NCBI GenBank assembly: GCA_023451855.1
Contig: JAEXXY010000229.1
Location: 1-43,712, forward strand
DNA from: Actinomycetes bacterium
GTDB taxonomy: Bacteria > Actinomycetota > Actinomycetes > Actinomycetales > Dermatophilaceae
DNA: 43,712 bases
Direction: 5' to 3'
In this document: in pieces, positions 16,152-23,709 of the stretch
How positions within the stretch are numbered: the stretch's first letter is position 1
How the letters are laid out: the number at the start of each line of letters is the position of its first letter
Notes under the pieces: model-generated
Told to the model about the DNA's origin: nothing
Seen by the model: the letters and a program-made list of their open reading frames with translations, nothing else
Databases searched by the model: none
Made by a program: the position numbers and the translations under genes

Positions 16152-17586
16152 GCAGCCGTCCGCCGGACCGGCCGCGAGCACCACGGCGGCGCCGGATGGT
16201 CACGCTCGGGCGGGGGCCGCGCGTCGACTCGCGGTGGGAGCGGCCGCGCTCGCGCTGCCGCTGGCCGGTCTCGTCGTGCTCCGGCTCTCGAGCGGCCTCG
16301 ACCTGCAGTGGCAGCACGACACGACCCACTTCTGGATCGTCTTCGGCTCCGCCCTGCTCAGCGCGGTGACGGCATACGGCACGGGGGCAGCGGCCGCCCG
16401 GCGCGGCGACGTCCGCGTCATGTACGTCTCGCTCGCCTTCCTCTCGGCTGCAGGCTTCCTCGGCCTGCACGCCCTCGCCACCCCGCACGTGCTGCTCAAC
16501 AGCCCCTCCGTCGGGTTCAACGTGTCGACGCCGACCGGCATCGCGCTGGGCTCGCTGTTCGCCGTCGCGTCCGTGCGTGAGGTCGCCGCGGACGAGGCGG
16601 CCATCGACATGCGCCGGGCACGCCGGCTCCGGACAGCGCTCCTGGTCGTCATGGCCGCGTGGGGTGTCGCCTCGCTCCTTCGGTTGCCGCCGTTCGACGT
16701 CGGCCCCGGTCCCGAGCACGTCTCGGGACCGCTCGTCGTCGCAGCGGTGGTCGCAGTCGTCCTCTACGCCGTGGCGACGGTGACGTACGGGCGGCTCTGG
16801 TGGCGGCGTGGTGGCCTGCTGCCGGCGGCGATGGCCTCCGCGATGGCGCTGCTGGCCGAGGCGATGGTCGCCGTCGTGGTCGCGCCCAACTGGCACCTGT
16901 CGTGGTGGGAGTGGCACCTGCTCCTGCTCGCGGCCTTCGCCCTCGTGGCATGGGGCGCGCAGCAGTCCTGGCATGAGGAGCGGTGGGCCGACCTCTACAC
17001 CGCCGACACGCTCGCCGGGCACCGGGAGATGTCGATCCTCTTCGCCGACCTCAAGGGCTTCACGACCTTCTCGGAGACGCACGACGCAGCCGTGGTCACC
17101 GAGATGCTGAACGCGTACTTCACCGCCGCGATCCCGGCCGTCGTGAAGCGGCACGGTGGCACGGTCGACCGGCTCATCGGAGACGCCATCATGGCGACGT
17201 TCAACCGGCTCGGTGACCAGCCGGACCACGCCCGTCGTGCGGCGCTGGCCGGCCTGGACCTGCAGACCGAGACGTCCCGGATCGCCGACGCGCACCCGGG
17301 CTGGCCGAGGTTCCGGGTGGGCATCAACTCCGGTGAGGTAGTGGTCAGCGTGCTCGGCGGCGAGGGTGGACGCACGGCCACCGTCATCGGGGACGCCGTC
17401 AACGTCGCCTCCCGCATCGAGGGGCAGGCGCCCGTGGGACGCGTAGCCCTCACCGCCAGCACCCTGGACGCCCTGCCGGGTGCGGTCACGCAGCCGCTCG
17501 GTGCCCTCACGCTGAAGGGCAAGGACGAGCCCGTCGAGGCCTTCGTGCTCGTGTCGCTTCCCGGCCACACGACGTCCGCGCCCTGA
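16144..17586 (+). CDS. membrane-anchored class III adenylate/guanylate cyclase
   Basis: The 480-residue product has an N-terminal membrane domain with about six hydrophobic segments (residues 25-290) and a C-terminal class III cyclase domain. Metal-binding aspartates lie in ILFADLKGFTTFSE and LIGDAIMATF; the transition-state block is VIGDAVNVASRIEG. The residue often Lys in VDK-xx-GDA is Arg here (VDRLIGDA), which leaves base specificity open. It should make cAMP or cGMP on the cytoplasmic side. GTG 16144 overlaps the upstream stop by 8 bp, indicating translational coupling with the receiver-flavoprotein. The frame extends upstream in an Arg-rich run that mirrors the 9-bp repeat and is not real protein. 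Confidence 0.88.
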   Translation: MAEQPSAGPAASTTAAPDGHARAGAARRLAVGAAALALPLAGLVVLRLSSGLDLQWQHDTTHFWIVFGSALLSAVTAYGTGAAAARRGDVRVMYVSLAFLSAAGFLGLHALATPHVLLNSPSVGFNVSTPTGIALGSLFAVASVREVAADEAAIDMRRARRLRTALLVVMAAWGVASLLRLPPFDVGPGPEHVSGPLVVAAVVAVVLYAVATVTYGRLWWRRGGLLPAAMASAMALLAEAMVAVVVAPNWHLSWWEWHLLLLAAFALVAWGAQQSWHEERWADLYTADTLAGHREMSILFADLKGFTTFSETHDAAVVTEMLNAYFTAAIPAVVKRHGGTVDRLIGDAIMATFNRLGDQPDHARRAALAGLDLQTETSRIADAHPGWPRFRVGINSGEVVVSVLGGEGGRTATVIGDAVNVASRIEGQAPVGRVALTASTLDALPGAVTQPLGALTLKGKDEPVEAFVLVSLPGHTTSAP

Positions 17587-17745
17587 CGCACCAGCGCCCG
17601 CCCAGCGAGCACTACCAAACCCATCGGGCCTGCCTCGAGGGCATCGAGTCGGTCTCAAGGCGGCTCGAGCGTGGGTGGCGGTGCCGGACCGCTCGGCGGA
17701 TGCCGGGGCGAACGGGCGGACCTCGTCGTCACTGCGAGCCCTTCA

Positions 17746-20400
17746 TCAGCCCGGGTCCGGATCATCTCCCTCGGCGAGTGCGAGCAGCAGGTCCTCCACC
17801 GAGGCCTTGCGCCCGGTCCGGATCTCGCGCGCCCACACCTCGGCGGAGATGAGTCCTTCCGCTGCGGTCCAGGCCTCGGCCCGCTCCTCCTCCTGAAAGG
17901 GGTTGGGCAGCGACAAGCGGTCCCTCATGGCTTCCTCGGCGCCGATCAGGTGCGCAGCGCGTACGGGGTTCCCGAGCGCGATGAGGATGTTCGTGTAGGT
18001 GTTGGCGAACGCCATGGTGAGGTTCGGGCTGCGCAGCCGGACGATCGGCTCGATCAGCGACTGGGCGAGCCGGTCGGCTTCGTCTGTGCGCCCGCTTGCC
18101 GCCAGTAGGTTGGCGAGGTTCTGGCCCTGAACCGCGGCTTCGTGCTCGTCGCCGGCAGCGCTGAGGATCTCGAGGGCCTCACGGGTCAGCTCCTCGGCAC
18201 GCGCGTAATGGCCCAGCTCCTCCTCGACACCGGCGAGGTTGCCCAGGGCGCGGGTCAGCCTGGACTGGTTTCCGATGCGCCGGTGCAGCAACAGGGACTC
18301 CTCGAACGTCCGACGTGCGGAGTCAACGTCCCCAAGGTGCAGCTGCGCCGTCCCCAGGACCCCCATCGCGAACGCCTCCCGCTCCTCGTCCGCCACCGTG
18401 CGCGCCATCGTGAGGCTCCGCGTGGCGAGCTCTCGGGCGCTATCGGCGTCCCCCCGCGCGATCTGCAGGTTGGCGTAGGTCCCGAGGCATTCGGCGAGCA
18501 CAGCCGACGGTGCGTCTCCCGCGTGTTCGAGGGCCAGCTCGAGCCAACGACACCCCTCGGTCACGTATCCGCCCGTGTACCAAAGCCATCCGAGCGTCGT
18601 AGCCAACTGGAGCGCAGTCCATGGCGCAGCGCGATCCGGGCCCTCGGACGCGCCCCCAGGAAGAAGCCCCCAAGTCAGGGCTTCACGGAAGTTGTCGAGC
18701 TCGGCCTCCGCCTGACCAAGGGCGAGGAGGTGGTCGGTGTCGCGTTTGATCCTGAGCCGCTCAGAGACCTTCAGGTAGTGGCGGCCGTGCGCGGATCGCG
18801 CCTCGTCGAACTGACCCGTGGCACGCAGCTCCGACAGAGCGAACGACCGGATCGTCTCCAGGATGGTGATGCGCGGCTCGCCGTCGGGAGCCTCGGACAC
18901 GAGTGCAAGACTGGCGTCGACGAGGTCGGCCACGAGGTCCAGTGGGTCACCTGGCCGCTCTCCCGACGCGGCGGGGATCGCTACCGCCGTCAGCGCCTCG
19001 AGGTCTGCTCCGCCCGCGAACACCCCCAGCCGGCGGAAGAACGCCTGATGGCGCTCGGGGAGCAGTTCGTAGGACCAGGCGATGGTCTCGCGAAGCGTCC
19101 GATGTCTGGGCGGGCCTTGCCTGCTCATCGACTCCAGGTCGAGCGTCGCGTCGATCCGACGCAGCAGCGCCTGCGGAGCGAGCAGCCGGGTCCGCGCGGC
19201 GGTCAGCTCGATGGCCAGCGGCAGCCCATCCAGGCGCCGGCAGATGGCAGCCACCGCGTCGACGTTCTCCGGCGTGAGACGGAAGTTCGGGCGGACGCTG
19301 CGGGCCTGCTCGAGGAACAGCTGCACCGCTGGGGACTCCTCGGCATCGGCCACCGTGGAACCGGTCGGCAGGCTCAGGGGCGGGACCGGGTACAGGTGCT
19401 CACCCGGCACGGCCAGCGGTCGCCGCGAGGTCGCCATGACCGCCGCTCGGGGCGCGCCCGCCAGCAGCTGCGCAACGACGTCGTCGGCCTCGGGGAGCTG
19501 CTCGAGACTGTCCAGGACGAGCAGCACCGCCCGGTTCGCCACGTGCTCGAGCAGCCGCGGTGGTTGACGGCTGCCGCGCGGCACCTCGAGCACGTCGCCG
19601 AGCGTCGTCCACGCCACGTCGGGCGTAGTGGCCGACGCGAGGGGCACGAAGAAGATGCCATCGGGGAAGGACGCCGTAAGGTGTGCGGCCACCTCGATCG
19701 CGAGTCGCGTCTTGCCGGAGCCTCCCGGACCGTTCAGCGTGACCAGTCGAAACGCTGCCGAGCGCATCAGCTCGATGAGCTCCACGACCGCCTGCTCGCG
19801 TCCGACCAGGTGGGTTGTCGGGGCCGGCAGGCGCGTCGCAGCGCCGAGCGTCCTGAGCGGCGGGAAGTCGTTCTGCAGGCCGTCCACCGTCAGCTGGAAG
19901 AGCCGCTCGGGCTCGGCGATGTCCTTGAGGCGGTGGCGGCCGAGGTCTTTCAGCGCGACACCATCGGGCAGGGCGTCGCGAGCGAGCTCGGCAGAGACCG
20001 ACGACAGGACGGCCTGTCCACCGTGGGCGGAGGCTGCGATGCGGGCCGCGCGGTGCACGTCCATCCCGACGTAACCCTCGTCGTGGATCTGTGGTGTCCC
20101 CGTGTGGATGCCGATGCGGACGCGCAGGTGCTCGTCCCCGGGCCATGTCCGGCGCGCCAGTCCGAGCTGAGCCTGGACCGCTGCCTGGACCGCGCCGCCG
20201 GCTGTCGGGAACACCACGAAGAAGCTGTCCCCCTCGGTCCCCATCTCGGTGCCCCCGTGGGCCGCCCACGCGGAGCGCAAGACTTGACGGTGGCCGTCCA
20301 GCGCGTCGGTGTACCGGCCCCCCAGACGGCTCAACATCAGCGTCGAGCCCTCAATGTCGGAGAACAGCATCGACACCGTCCCGGACGGTAGTTCCTGCAC
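17746..20400 (-). CDS. cyclase-domain/AAA-type ATPase/TPR regulator
   Basis: The 884-residue product begins with a class III cyclase-like domain (residues 8-170) with metal Asp15 in FSDIEGST and Asp58 in EGDSFFVVF. An NB-ARC-type ATPase follows (Walker A GPGGSGKT at 224-231, Walker B VLLVLDSLEQL, ATSRRPL sensor), and then helical TPR repeats to the C-terminus (about 580-880). This architecture is common in actinobacteria. It lacks a C-terminal LuxR HTH, so it is better viewed as a signalling ATPase than a direct DNA-binding regulator. GTG 20400 is preceded by AAGGAGG at ideal distance. It is convergent with the membrane cyclase gene, placing two cyclase domains side by side. Confidence 0.85.
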   Translation of the reverse strand: MQELPSGTVSMLFSDIEGSTLMLSRLGGRYTDALDGHRQVLRSAWAAHGGTEMGTEGDSFFVVFPTAGGAVQAAVQAQLGLARRTWPGDEHLRVRIGIHTGTPQIHDEGYVGMDVHRAARIAASAHGGQAVLSSVSAELARDALPDGVALKDLGRHRLKDIAEPERLFQLTVDGLQNDFPPLRTLGAATRLPAPTTHLVGREQAVVELIELMRSAAFRLVTLNGPGGSGKTRLAIEVAAHLTASFPDGIFFVPLASATTPDVAWTTLGDVLEVPRGSRQPPRLLEHVANRAVLLVLDSLEQLPEADDVVAQLLAGAPRAAVMATSRRPLAVPGEHLYPVPPLSLPTGSTVADAEESPAVQLFLEQARSVRPNFRLTPENVDAVAAICRRLDGLPLAIELTAARTRLLAPQALLRRIDATLDLESMSRQGPPRHRTLRETIAWSYELLPERHQAFFRRLGVFAGGADLEALTAVAIPAASGERPGDPLDLVADLVDASLALVSEAPDGEPRITILETIRSFALSELRATGQFDEARSAHGRHYLKVSERLRIKRDTDHLLALGQAEAELDNFREALTWGLLPGGASEGPDRAAPWTALQLATTLGWLWYTGGYVTEGCRWLELALEHAGDAPSAVLAECLGTYANLQIARGDADSARELATRSLTMARTVADEEREAFAMGVLGTAQLHLGDVDSARRTFEESLLLHRRIGNQSRLTRALGNLAGVEEELGHYARAEELTREALEILSAAGDEHEAAVQGQNLANLLAASGRTDEADRLAQSLIEPIVRLRSPNLTMAFANTYTNILIALGNPVRAAHLIGAEEAMRDRLSLPNPFQEEERAEAWTAAEGLISAEVWAREIRTGRKASVEDLLLALAEGDDPDPG

Positions 20401-20803
20401 GCCGCCTCCTTCCCACCGTTCCGAGCGTGAATGCTGGGATTGCGGCTCGTCAAGGACCGTCGCAGCGCTTCCGCAGGTGGGCCGGTGCGAGTTGACGCCA
20501 GCGCTGCCGCCCCGTCGCGAGGGCGCGTAGACCGCGCCCTGAGGGGCGGTGCCCGCCTTCGCGGTACGCCGGCCGACCGCCCGAAACACCTTCAGCGGCA
20601 TGAGCGGACGTTGGCCCGCTCGGCGGGGCAGTTTGCTTTGGGGGAGGTCCGAGGCCGTGAAGTCCATCGACCAGCGTCCAAGTCGGTCTAGAACACCTTC
20701 GCGAAGGGCAGGTAGGGCTCCGGCGACGTTGGCGATCAGACCGTACGCGCGCTGCGCCTCATGAGCCCAGCAGGTTGCCGTCGTTCTGCTGCGTGGCCCC
20801 GGG
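20401..20803. other. upstream region of the cyclase/ATPase gene, no gene seen
   Basis: This 403-bp stretch has no convincing coding frame. It contains the best match to the dispersed motif at 20595-20610. Confidence 0.45.
20595..20610 (+). repeat. dispersed motif, copy 6 (exact consensus)
   Basis: GCGGCATGAGCGGACG is the exact consensus, followed by TTGGCC. It lies between the minus-strand cyclase/ATPase gene and the minus-strand hypothetical gene. Confidence 0.6.
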
Positions 20804-21295
20804 TCACCGCGCGTCGCGGCGGGCCTGGCGCCGGGCTCCCTGGGCGCGGGTCGACGCGTCGCGCTTGAGGCCTCCCGTGGTCTTGGTCGTCCGCGAGCCT
20901 GTTCGGCTGGGAGACGGCACCGGTGGCGCGACTGCGTCGCCCGAAGGGTAGGCGGCCGGGTGAGACGCCGCCAGGCGTTCCTCCCTGAGCTGGTCTGCAG
21001 CCGCCCGGGCCACCACGTCGATGCGCGCACTGACCCGAGCCAGCGCCAGCTCGAACACCTCGGCCTTCGCTGCCGCCGTCCGATTCGCCGGACGGGCCGC
21101 CCCCCGGCCGCCCTTGTCCGCGACGAGAGACGCCCCCTGGCGGCGGTACAGCTTGACGTACTTGGTGCGCGCCCTCCGGACGCGCTCGTGCAAGTGCAGC
21201 AGGGCGTCCTCGTCCAGTTCGGCCAGCTGGTCGGGCGACGTCTCGCGCACGAGGTTGGCCTGCTGTTCCGTCAGGTAGGCAGGGATCGTGTCCAT
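20804..21295 (-). CDS. hypothetical basic helical protein
   Basis: The 163-residue product starts DTIPAYLTEQQANLVRETSP and has a predicted all-helical core rich in Arg, Ala and Glu (ERVRRARTKYVKLYRRQGAS). A disordered basic tail of Ser, Thr, Arg and Lys follows from about residue 115. This suggests nucleic acid binding, but no named domain is recognisable. It resembles uncharacterised actinobacterial proteins. ATG 21295 has GGGAG at a suitable distance. It sits alone between motif copies 6 and 7. Confidence 0.6.
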   Translation of the reverse strand: MDTIPAYLTEQQANLVRETSPDQLAELDEDALLHLHERVRRARTKYVKLYRRQGASLVADKGGRGAARPANRTAAAKAEVFELALARVSARIDVVARAAADQLREERLAASHPAAYPSGDAVAPPVPSPSRTGSRTTKTTGGLKRDASTRAQGARRQARRDAR

Positions 21296-21439
21296 GACTC
21301 ATCTCCCTCGGTTCCATGGATCTCGGTCTGGGTCGGATTCGCGTGACAGTGAATCGGGACCAGAACGTTCTCGTAGGTGCTCATCAACGAGCGTGGCCCC
21401 ATTTCAGGACTTGGCACAACGTCTCCATCCACGCCATGC

Positions 21440-21455
21440 GCGGCATGAGAGTGTG
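21440..21455 (+). repeat. dispersed motif, copy 7 (weak, 12/16)
   Basis: GCGGCATGAGAGTGTG has a perfect left half only. It lies in the 301-bp gap between the helical protein gene and the acetyltransferase gene. Confidence 0.25.
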
Positions 21456-21570
21456 TGCGCGATTGCGAGCCGGGAGTCACCCAGGTCCGCGAGGGGCCTG
21501 ATTCCACGCGCGTGTCGTGGGCGGGGTCTAGCGTCGTGGCAAGTGGTTGCAGAGCGACGGACTGCCATGC

Positions 21571-21595
21571 TGGTGCAGCAGGAGGGATTCGAACC
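21571..21595 (-). other. tRNA 3'-end fragment (candidate attachment-site remnant)
   Basis: Read on the minus strand, this 25-nt segment has a TTCGAAT T-loop, the 3' strand of the T-stem (CCCTC), a 7-nt acceptor strand (CTGCTGC), discriminator A and CCA. The 5' T-stem strand upstream (ATCGG) does not pair, and no anticodon or D arm is present, so it is a fragment, not a gene. Such 3' ends are typical attachment sites left by integrating elements. Isoacceptor cannot be told. Confidence 0.5.
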
Positions 21596-21596
21596 G

Positions 21597-22166
21597 ATGA
21601 CCACTGTGCGGGTGGTGCCGGCGACTGCTGAGAGATGGCCACAACTCGGTCGGGTCTTCGGCCCTCGGGAGAAGAACCCCACATCGTGCTGGTGTCAGCG
21701 CTTCCGTCGGCACGACGAGCCCACAAACCGGGACGCGCTGCACCGTGAGGTCCTCCACGCAGATCCTCCGGTCGGTCTGTTGGCCTACCTCGACGACGAC
21801 GTGGTCGGCTGGACACGAGCGGTGCCGCGGTCGACCCTGCCTGGCATAGCCGAGCACCGGGCACTTGCCCGCATCCTCAAGGAAGATCCTGACGCGTGGT
21901 GGGTCTCCTGCTTCGTGGTTCGCCGCGAGCACCGGGGCAGCGGCATCGGAGTCGCGCTGCTCGAGGCTGCTGTGGACTGGGCCGCGCAGCACGGGGCGTC
22001 GGTTCTCGACGGCCACCCCGTTGACACCGACGGGCTCGCCCGCATCCCCTCCCCGTCCGCGGTCTTCACCGGAACCCTCGCCATGTTCCGACGGGCGGGG
22101 TTTGCCGAGATCGGACGTACCTACCCCACCCGACCCGTTATGAGGCGCGAGCTCGTGCGCCGCTAG
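21597..22166 (+). CDS. GNAT family N-acetyltransferase
   Basis: The 189-residue product is a single GNAT domain. It has an N-terminal PTSCWCQRFRR stretch found in a subset of actinobacterial GNAT proteins, the acetyl-CoA pyrophosphate-binding loop in RREHRGSGIGVALL (residues about 105-118), and a C-terminal GTLAMFRRAGFAEIGR. It transfers acetyl from acetyl-CoA to an unknown amine. ATG 21597 follows GGAGGG, but that GGAGGG belongs to the tRNA-like fragment. Without this start the upstream frame would translate the fragment, which is not expected. It lies between copies 7 and 8 of the dispersed motif. Confidence 0.8.
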   Translation: MTTVRVVPATAERWPQLGRVFGPREKNPTSCWCQRFRRHDEPTNRDALHREVLHADPPVGLLAYLDDDVVGWTRAVPRSTLPGIAEHRALARILKEDPDAWWVSCFVVRREHRGSGIGVALLEAAVDWAAQHGASVLDGHPVDTDGLARIPSPSAVFTGTLAMFRRAGFAEIGRTYPTRPVMRRELVRR

Positions 22167-22322
22167 TTGTGATGCCCAGCCAGGTTGTCCAACCTGGTGA
22201 TGGGTGCGGCCTTCCCGATCCCGGCCGCCGATCTAGCCGCAAAGAAGTTGGGTTGTCCGCTCGTATAAGAGTGCACGCGGCAAGGACTCGGAAGTACCGG
22301 GTTCGTGTAGCCCGCCCTTGAT

Positions 22323-22338
22323 GCGGCATGAGGGGACG
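22323..22338 (+). repeat. dispersed motif, copy 8 (15/16)
   Basis: GCGGCATGAGGGGACG matches 15 of 16 bases, with TC following. It lies directly beyond the stop codon of the minus-strand gene at 22340. Confidence 0.55.
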
Positions 22339-22339
22339 T

Positions 22340-22594
22340 CTACTCGTCGTTCGGAGTGCGAGCCTGGTGGAGCCTCGGAGGAGAGGGCGGCGGCAGGATC
22401 TCCCAGCCGCCGTGGTGCCACATCCAGGACTGAGCGAAGCGGTCCACGAACGGCGTCCGAAACCAAATGCGAACCCAGATTGGCACTTGATCCAGACGGG
22501 GCGTAAGCCCAAGCGGCGGCGTCCAGTTCCACGCCGGCCGCACGCCCGCGGGCGGTATCCATGAGCCTGGTGACAGCTGCTCGCGCTCGGTCAC
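22340..22594 (-). CDS. small Trp/Pro-rich hypothetical protein
   Basis: The 84-residue product from GTG 22594 contains a Trp- and Pro-rich block (WIPPAGVRPAWNWTPP, LDQVPIWVRIWFRTPFVDR, WMWHHGGWEILPP). This composition is far from random translation of GC-rich DNA, which supports a real gene. It has no long hydrophobic helix; it could be a membrane-associated or extracytoplasmic peptide. No ribosome binding site is clear and the family is unknown. It is bracketed by two copies of the dispersed motif, 1 bp after its end and 23 bp before its start. Confidence 0.45.
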   Translation of the reverse strand: MTEREQLSPGSWIPPAGVRPAWNWTPPLGLTPRLDQVPIWVRIWFRTPFVDRFAQSWMWHHGGWEILPPPSPPRLHQARTPNDE

Positions 22595-22617
22595 CGCGCC
22601 AGTCTTACATCCCATCG

Positions 22618-22633
22618 GCGGCATGACCGGGCG
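22618..22633 (+). repeat. dispersed motif, copy 9 (14/16)
   Basis: GCGGCATGACCGGGCG matches 14 of 16 bases and lies just upstream of the small minus-strand gene that starts at 22594. Confidence 0.5.
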
Positions 22634-22681
22634 GGCGCATTCGCCCTCAACGCTCACACGCAGTGGCACAGGCGTCCGGGG

Positions 22682-22894
22682 TCAGAGCTTCCGACGAACG
22701 CCCGGGTCGCGGGTTTCGTCCGGCTCGGGCACGTGGCGACCGCGATAGCCACGCGGTGTGCGACGGCGAATACCGTCTGCTTGGTCCCATCGTCGCGCCA
22801 TCGCGACGCTCCCAACGACACCCGCAACGGACAGCGCGATCGTCGCGGGCGTGGGCAGGAGGCGCAAGAACCAGTCCGTTACGGCGAACACCAC
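22682..22894 (-). CDS. small single-pass membrane protein
   Basis: The 70-residue product has one hydrophobic helix (LLPTPATIALSVAGVVGSVA, about residues 12-31) followed by a highly charged tail (ARRWDQADGIRRRTPRGYRG and on). The positive-after-hydrophobic pattern suggests the tail is cytoplasmic. The start is GTG 22894 or 22891 with no obvious ribosome binding site. Function is unknown. Confidence 0.45.
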   Translation of the reverse strand: MVFAVTDWFLRLLPTPATIALSVAGVVGSVAMARRWDQADGIRRRTPRGYRGRHVPEPDETRDPGVRRKL

Positions 22895-23041
22895 AACCGA
22901 ACCCGTGAGAAGTACCTACGCGCCCTCCCAAACGGGGTGCGCACGCGAAACTTCAACACGCCGTGATGGTACTTCCCGACTTGCCAGGTGGCCGCTAGGC
23001 CGCGGCACCGAGACCCTGTCATCGGCACGCTCGTGCGATCC

Positions 23042-23057
23042 GCGGCATGCCAGGACG
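23042..23057 (+). repeat. dispersed motif, copy 10 (13/16)
   Basis: GCGGCATGCCAGGACG matches 13 of 16 bases. It lies a few bases beyond the stop of the minus-strand gene ending at 23064. Confidence 0.35.
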
Positions 23058-23063
23058 GTTCAT

Positions 23064-23297
23064 TCACTCCGCAGGTGGCCCTTCGAGAACTCGACCCGTG
23101 GCCCACTCCACCCATTGGCCGCGGCCGACTTCGGGACATGTAGCTTCGGCCGCTTCGCGAGTAGCCCACGCGTCGGCTGGGTAGCGCCTTCCGTCGAGTG
23201 CTGCGTCCACATCGACGTCTTGTTGTACGTGCCCGTCGGCGAACAGGGCGTCGTAACGGATTCGGCGCCTCGTCCGGGCCAGGACTGTTCGCTCCAT
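23064..23297 (-). CDS. small hypothetical protein
   Basis: The 77-residue product from ATG 23297 (or GTG 23300) reads ERTVLARTRRRIRYDALFAD, GHVQQDVDVDAALDGRRYP and GQWVEWATGRVLEGPPAE. It is a soluble, mixed charged sequence with Trp and Tyr residues typical of a small folded domain. There is no ribosome binding site I can defend and no family I recognise. Confidence 0.4.
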   Translation of the reverse strand: MERTVLARTRRRIRYDALFADGHVQQDVDVDAALDGRRYPADAWATREAAEATCPEVGRGQWVEWATGRVLEGPPAE

Positions 23298-23709
23298 CAC
23301 GGCGGTGGCTCGTATGCCCGTCGCCCGCTCCGGTGTCCCCATGAGGCAGATCCTGTCACCCAATGTCGCCCGGCATAGTCCAAGCGGATCGCGGCAGTTG
23401 CGGACGTCAGGCGTAGGACATCTCGGCGAAACCGACGCCATCGCGCTCGATGAGGGTCAGGTCCTGCCGAGAGAGATGCTGAGGCGGCAGCCGCATCTGA
23501 TGATCCACAGACGACAGGATGATTCCGGCAGCGATTTCCAGTTTGGGCGGTCTCCTGGGAGCGCCACGTCGTGACCGCCGTGGGTGCCAGGCATCCGCAA
23601 GTCGACGTCGGAGCCAGCCGACCGATCCTTTCATCGACCACGGCGATTTGGGCCTTGTGCCCCTTTCGTCCGAAGACGAGACTGGGGCTCTCGGCGGAAG
23701 GGCGACGCC
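23298..23709. other. upstream region of the glycosyltransferase gene, no gene seen
   Basis: Frames crossing these 412 bp lack start signals and codon bias. No repeat or terminator was noticed. Confidence 0.4.

Noticed and set aside
14436..16184. 582-codon minus-strand open frame opposite the receiver-flavoprotein gene
   Set aside because: It mirrors the strong codon bias of the plus-strand gene and its residues show no domain motifs; the plus strand carries clear receiver and FAD/NADPH motifs.
20753..20770. GCCTCATGAGCCCAG as another motif copy
   Set aside because: Shares only CATGAG with the consensus.
21520..21600. A complete tRNA gene on the minus strand
   Set aside because: The T-stem 5' strand does not pair and no anticodon or D arm can be folded upstream; only the 3' end is present.
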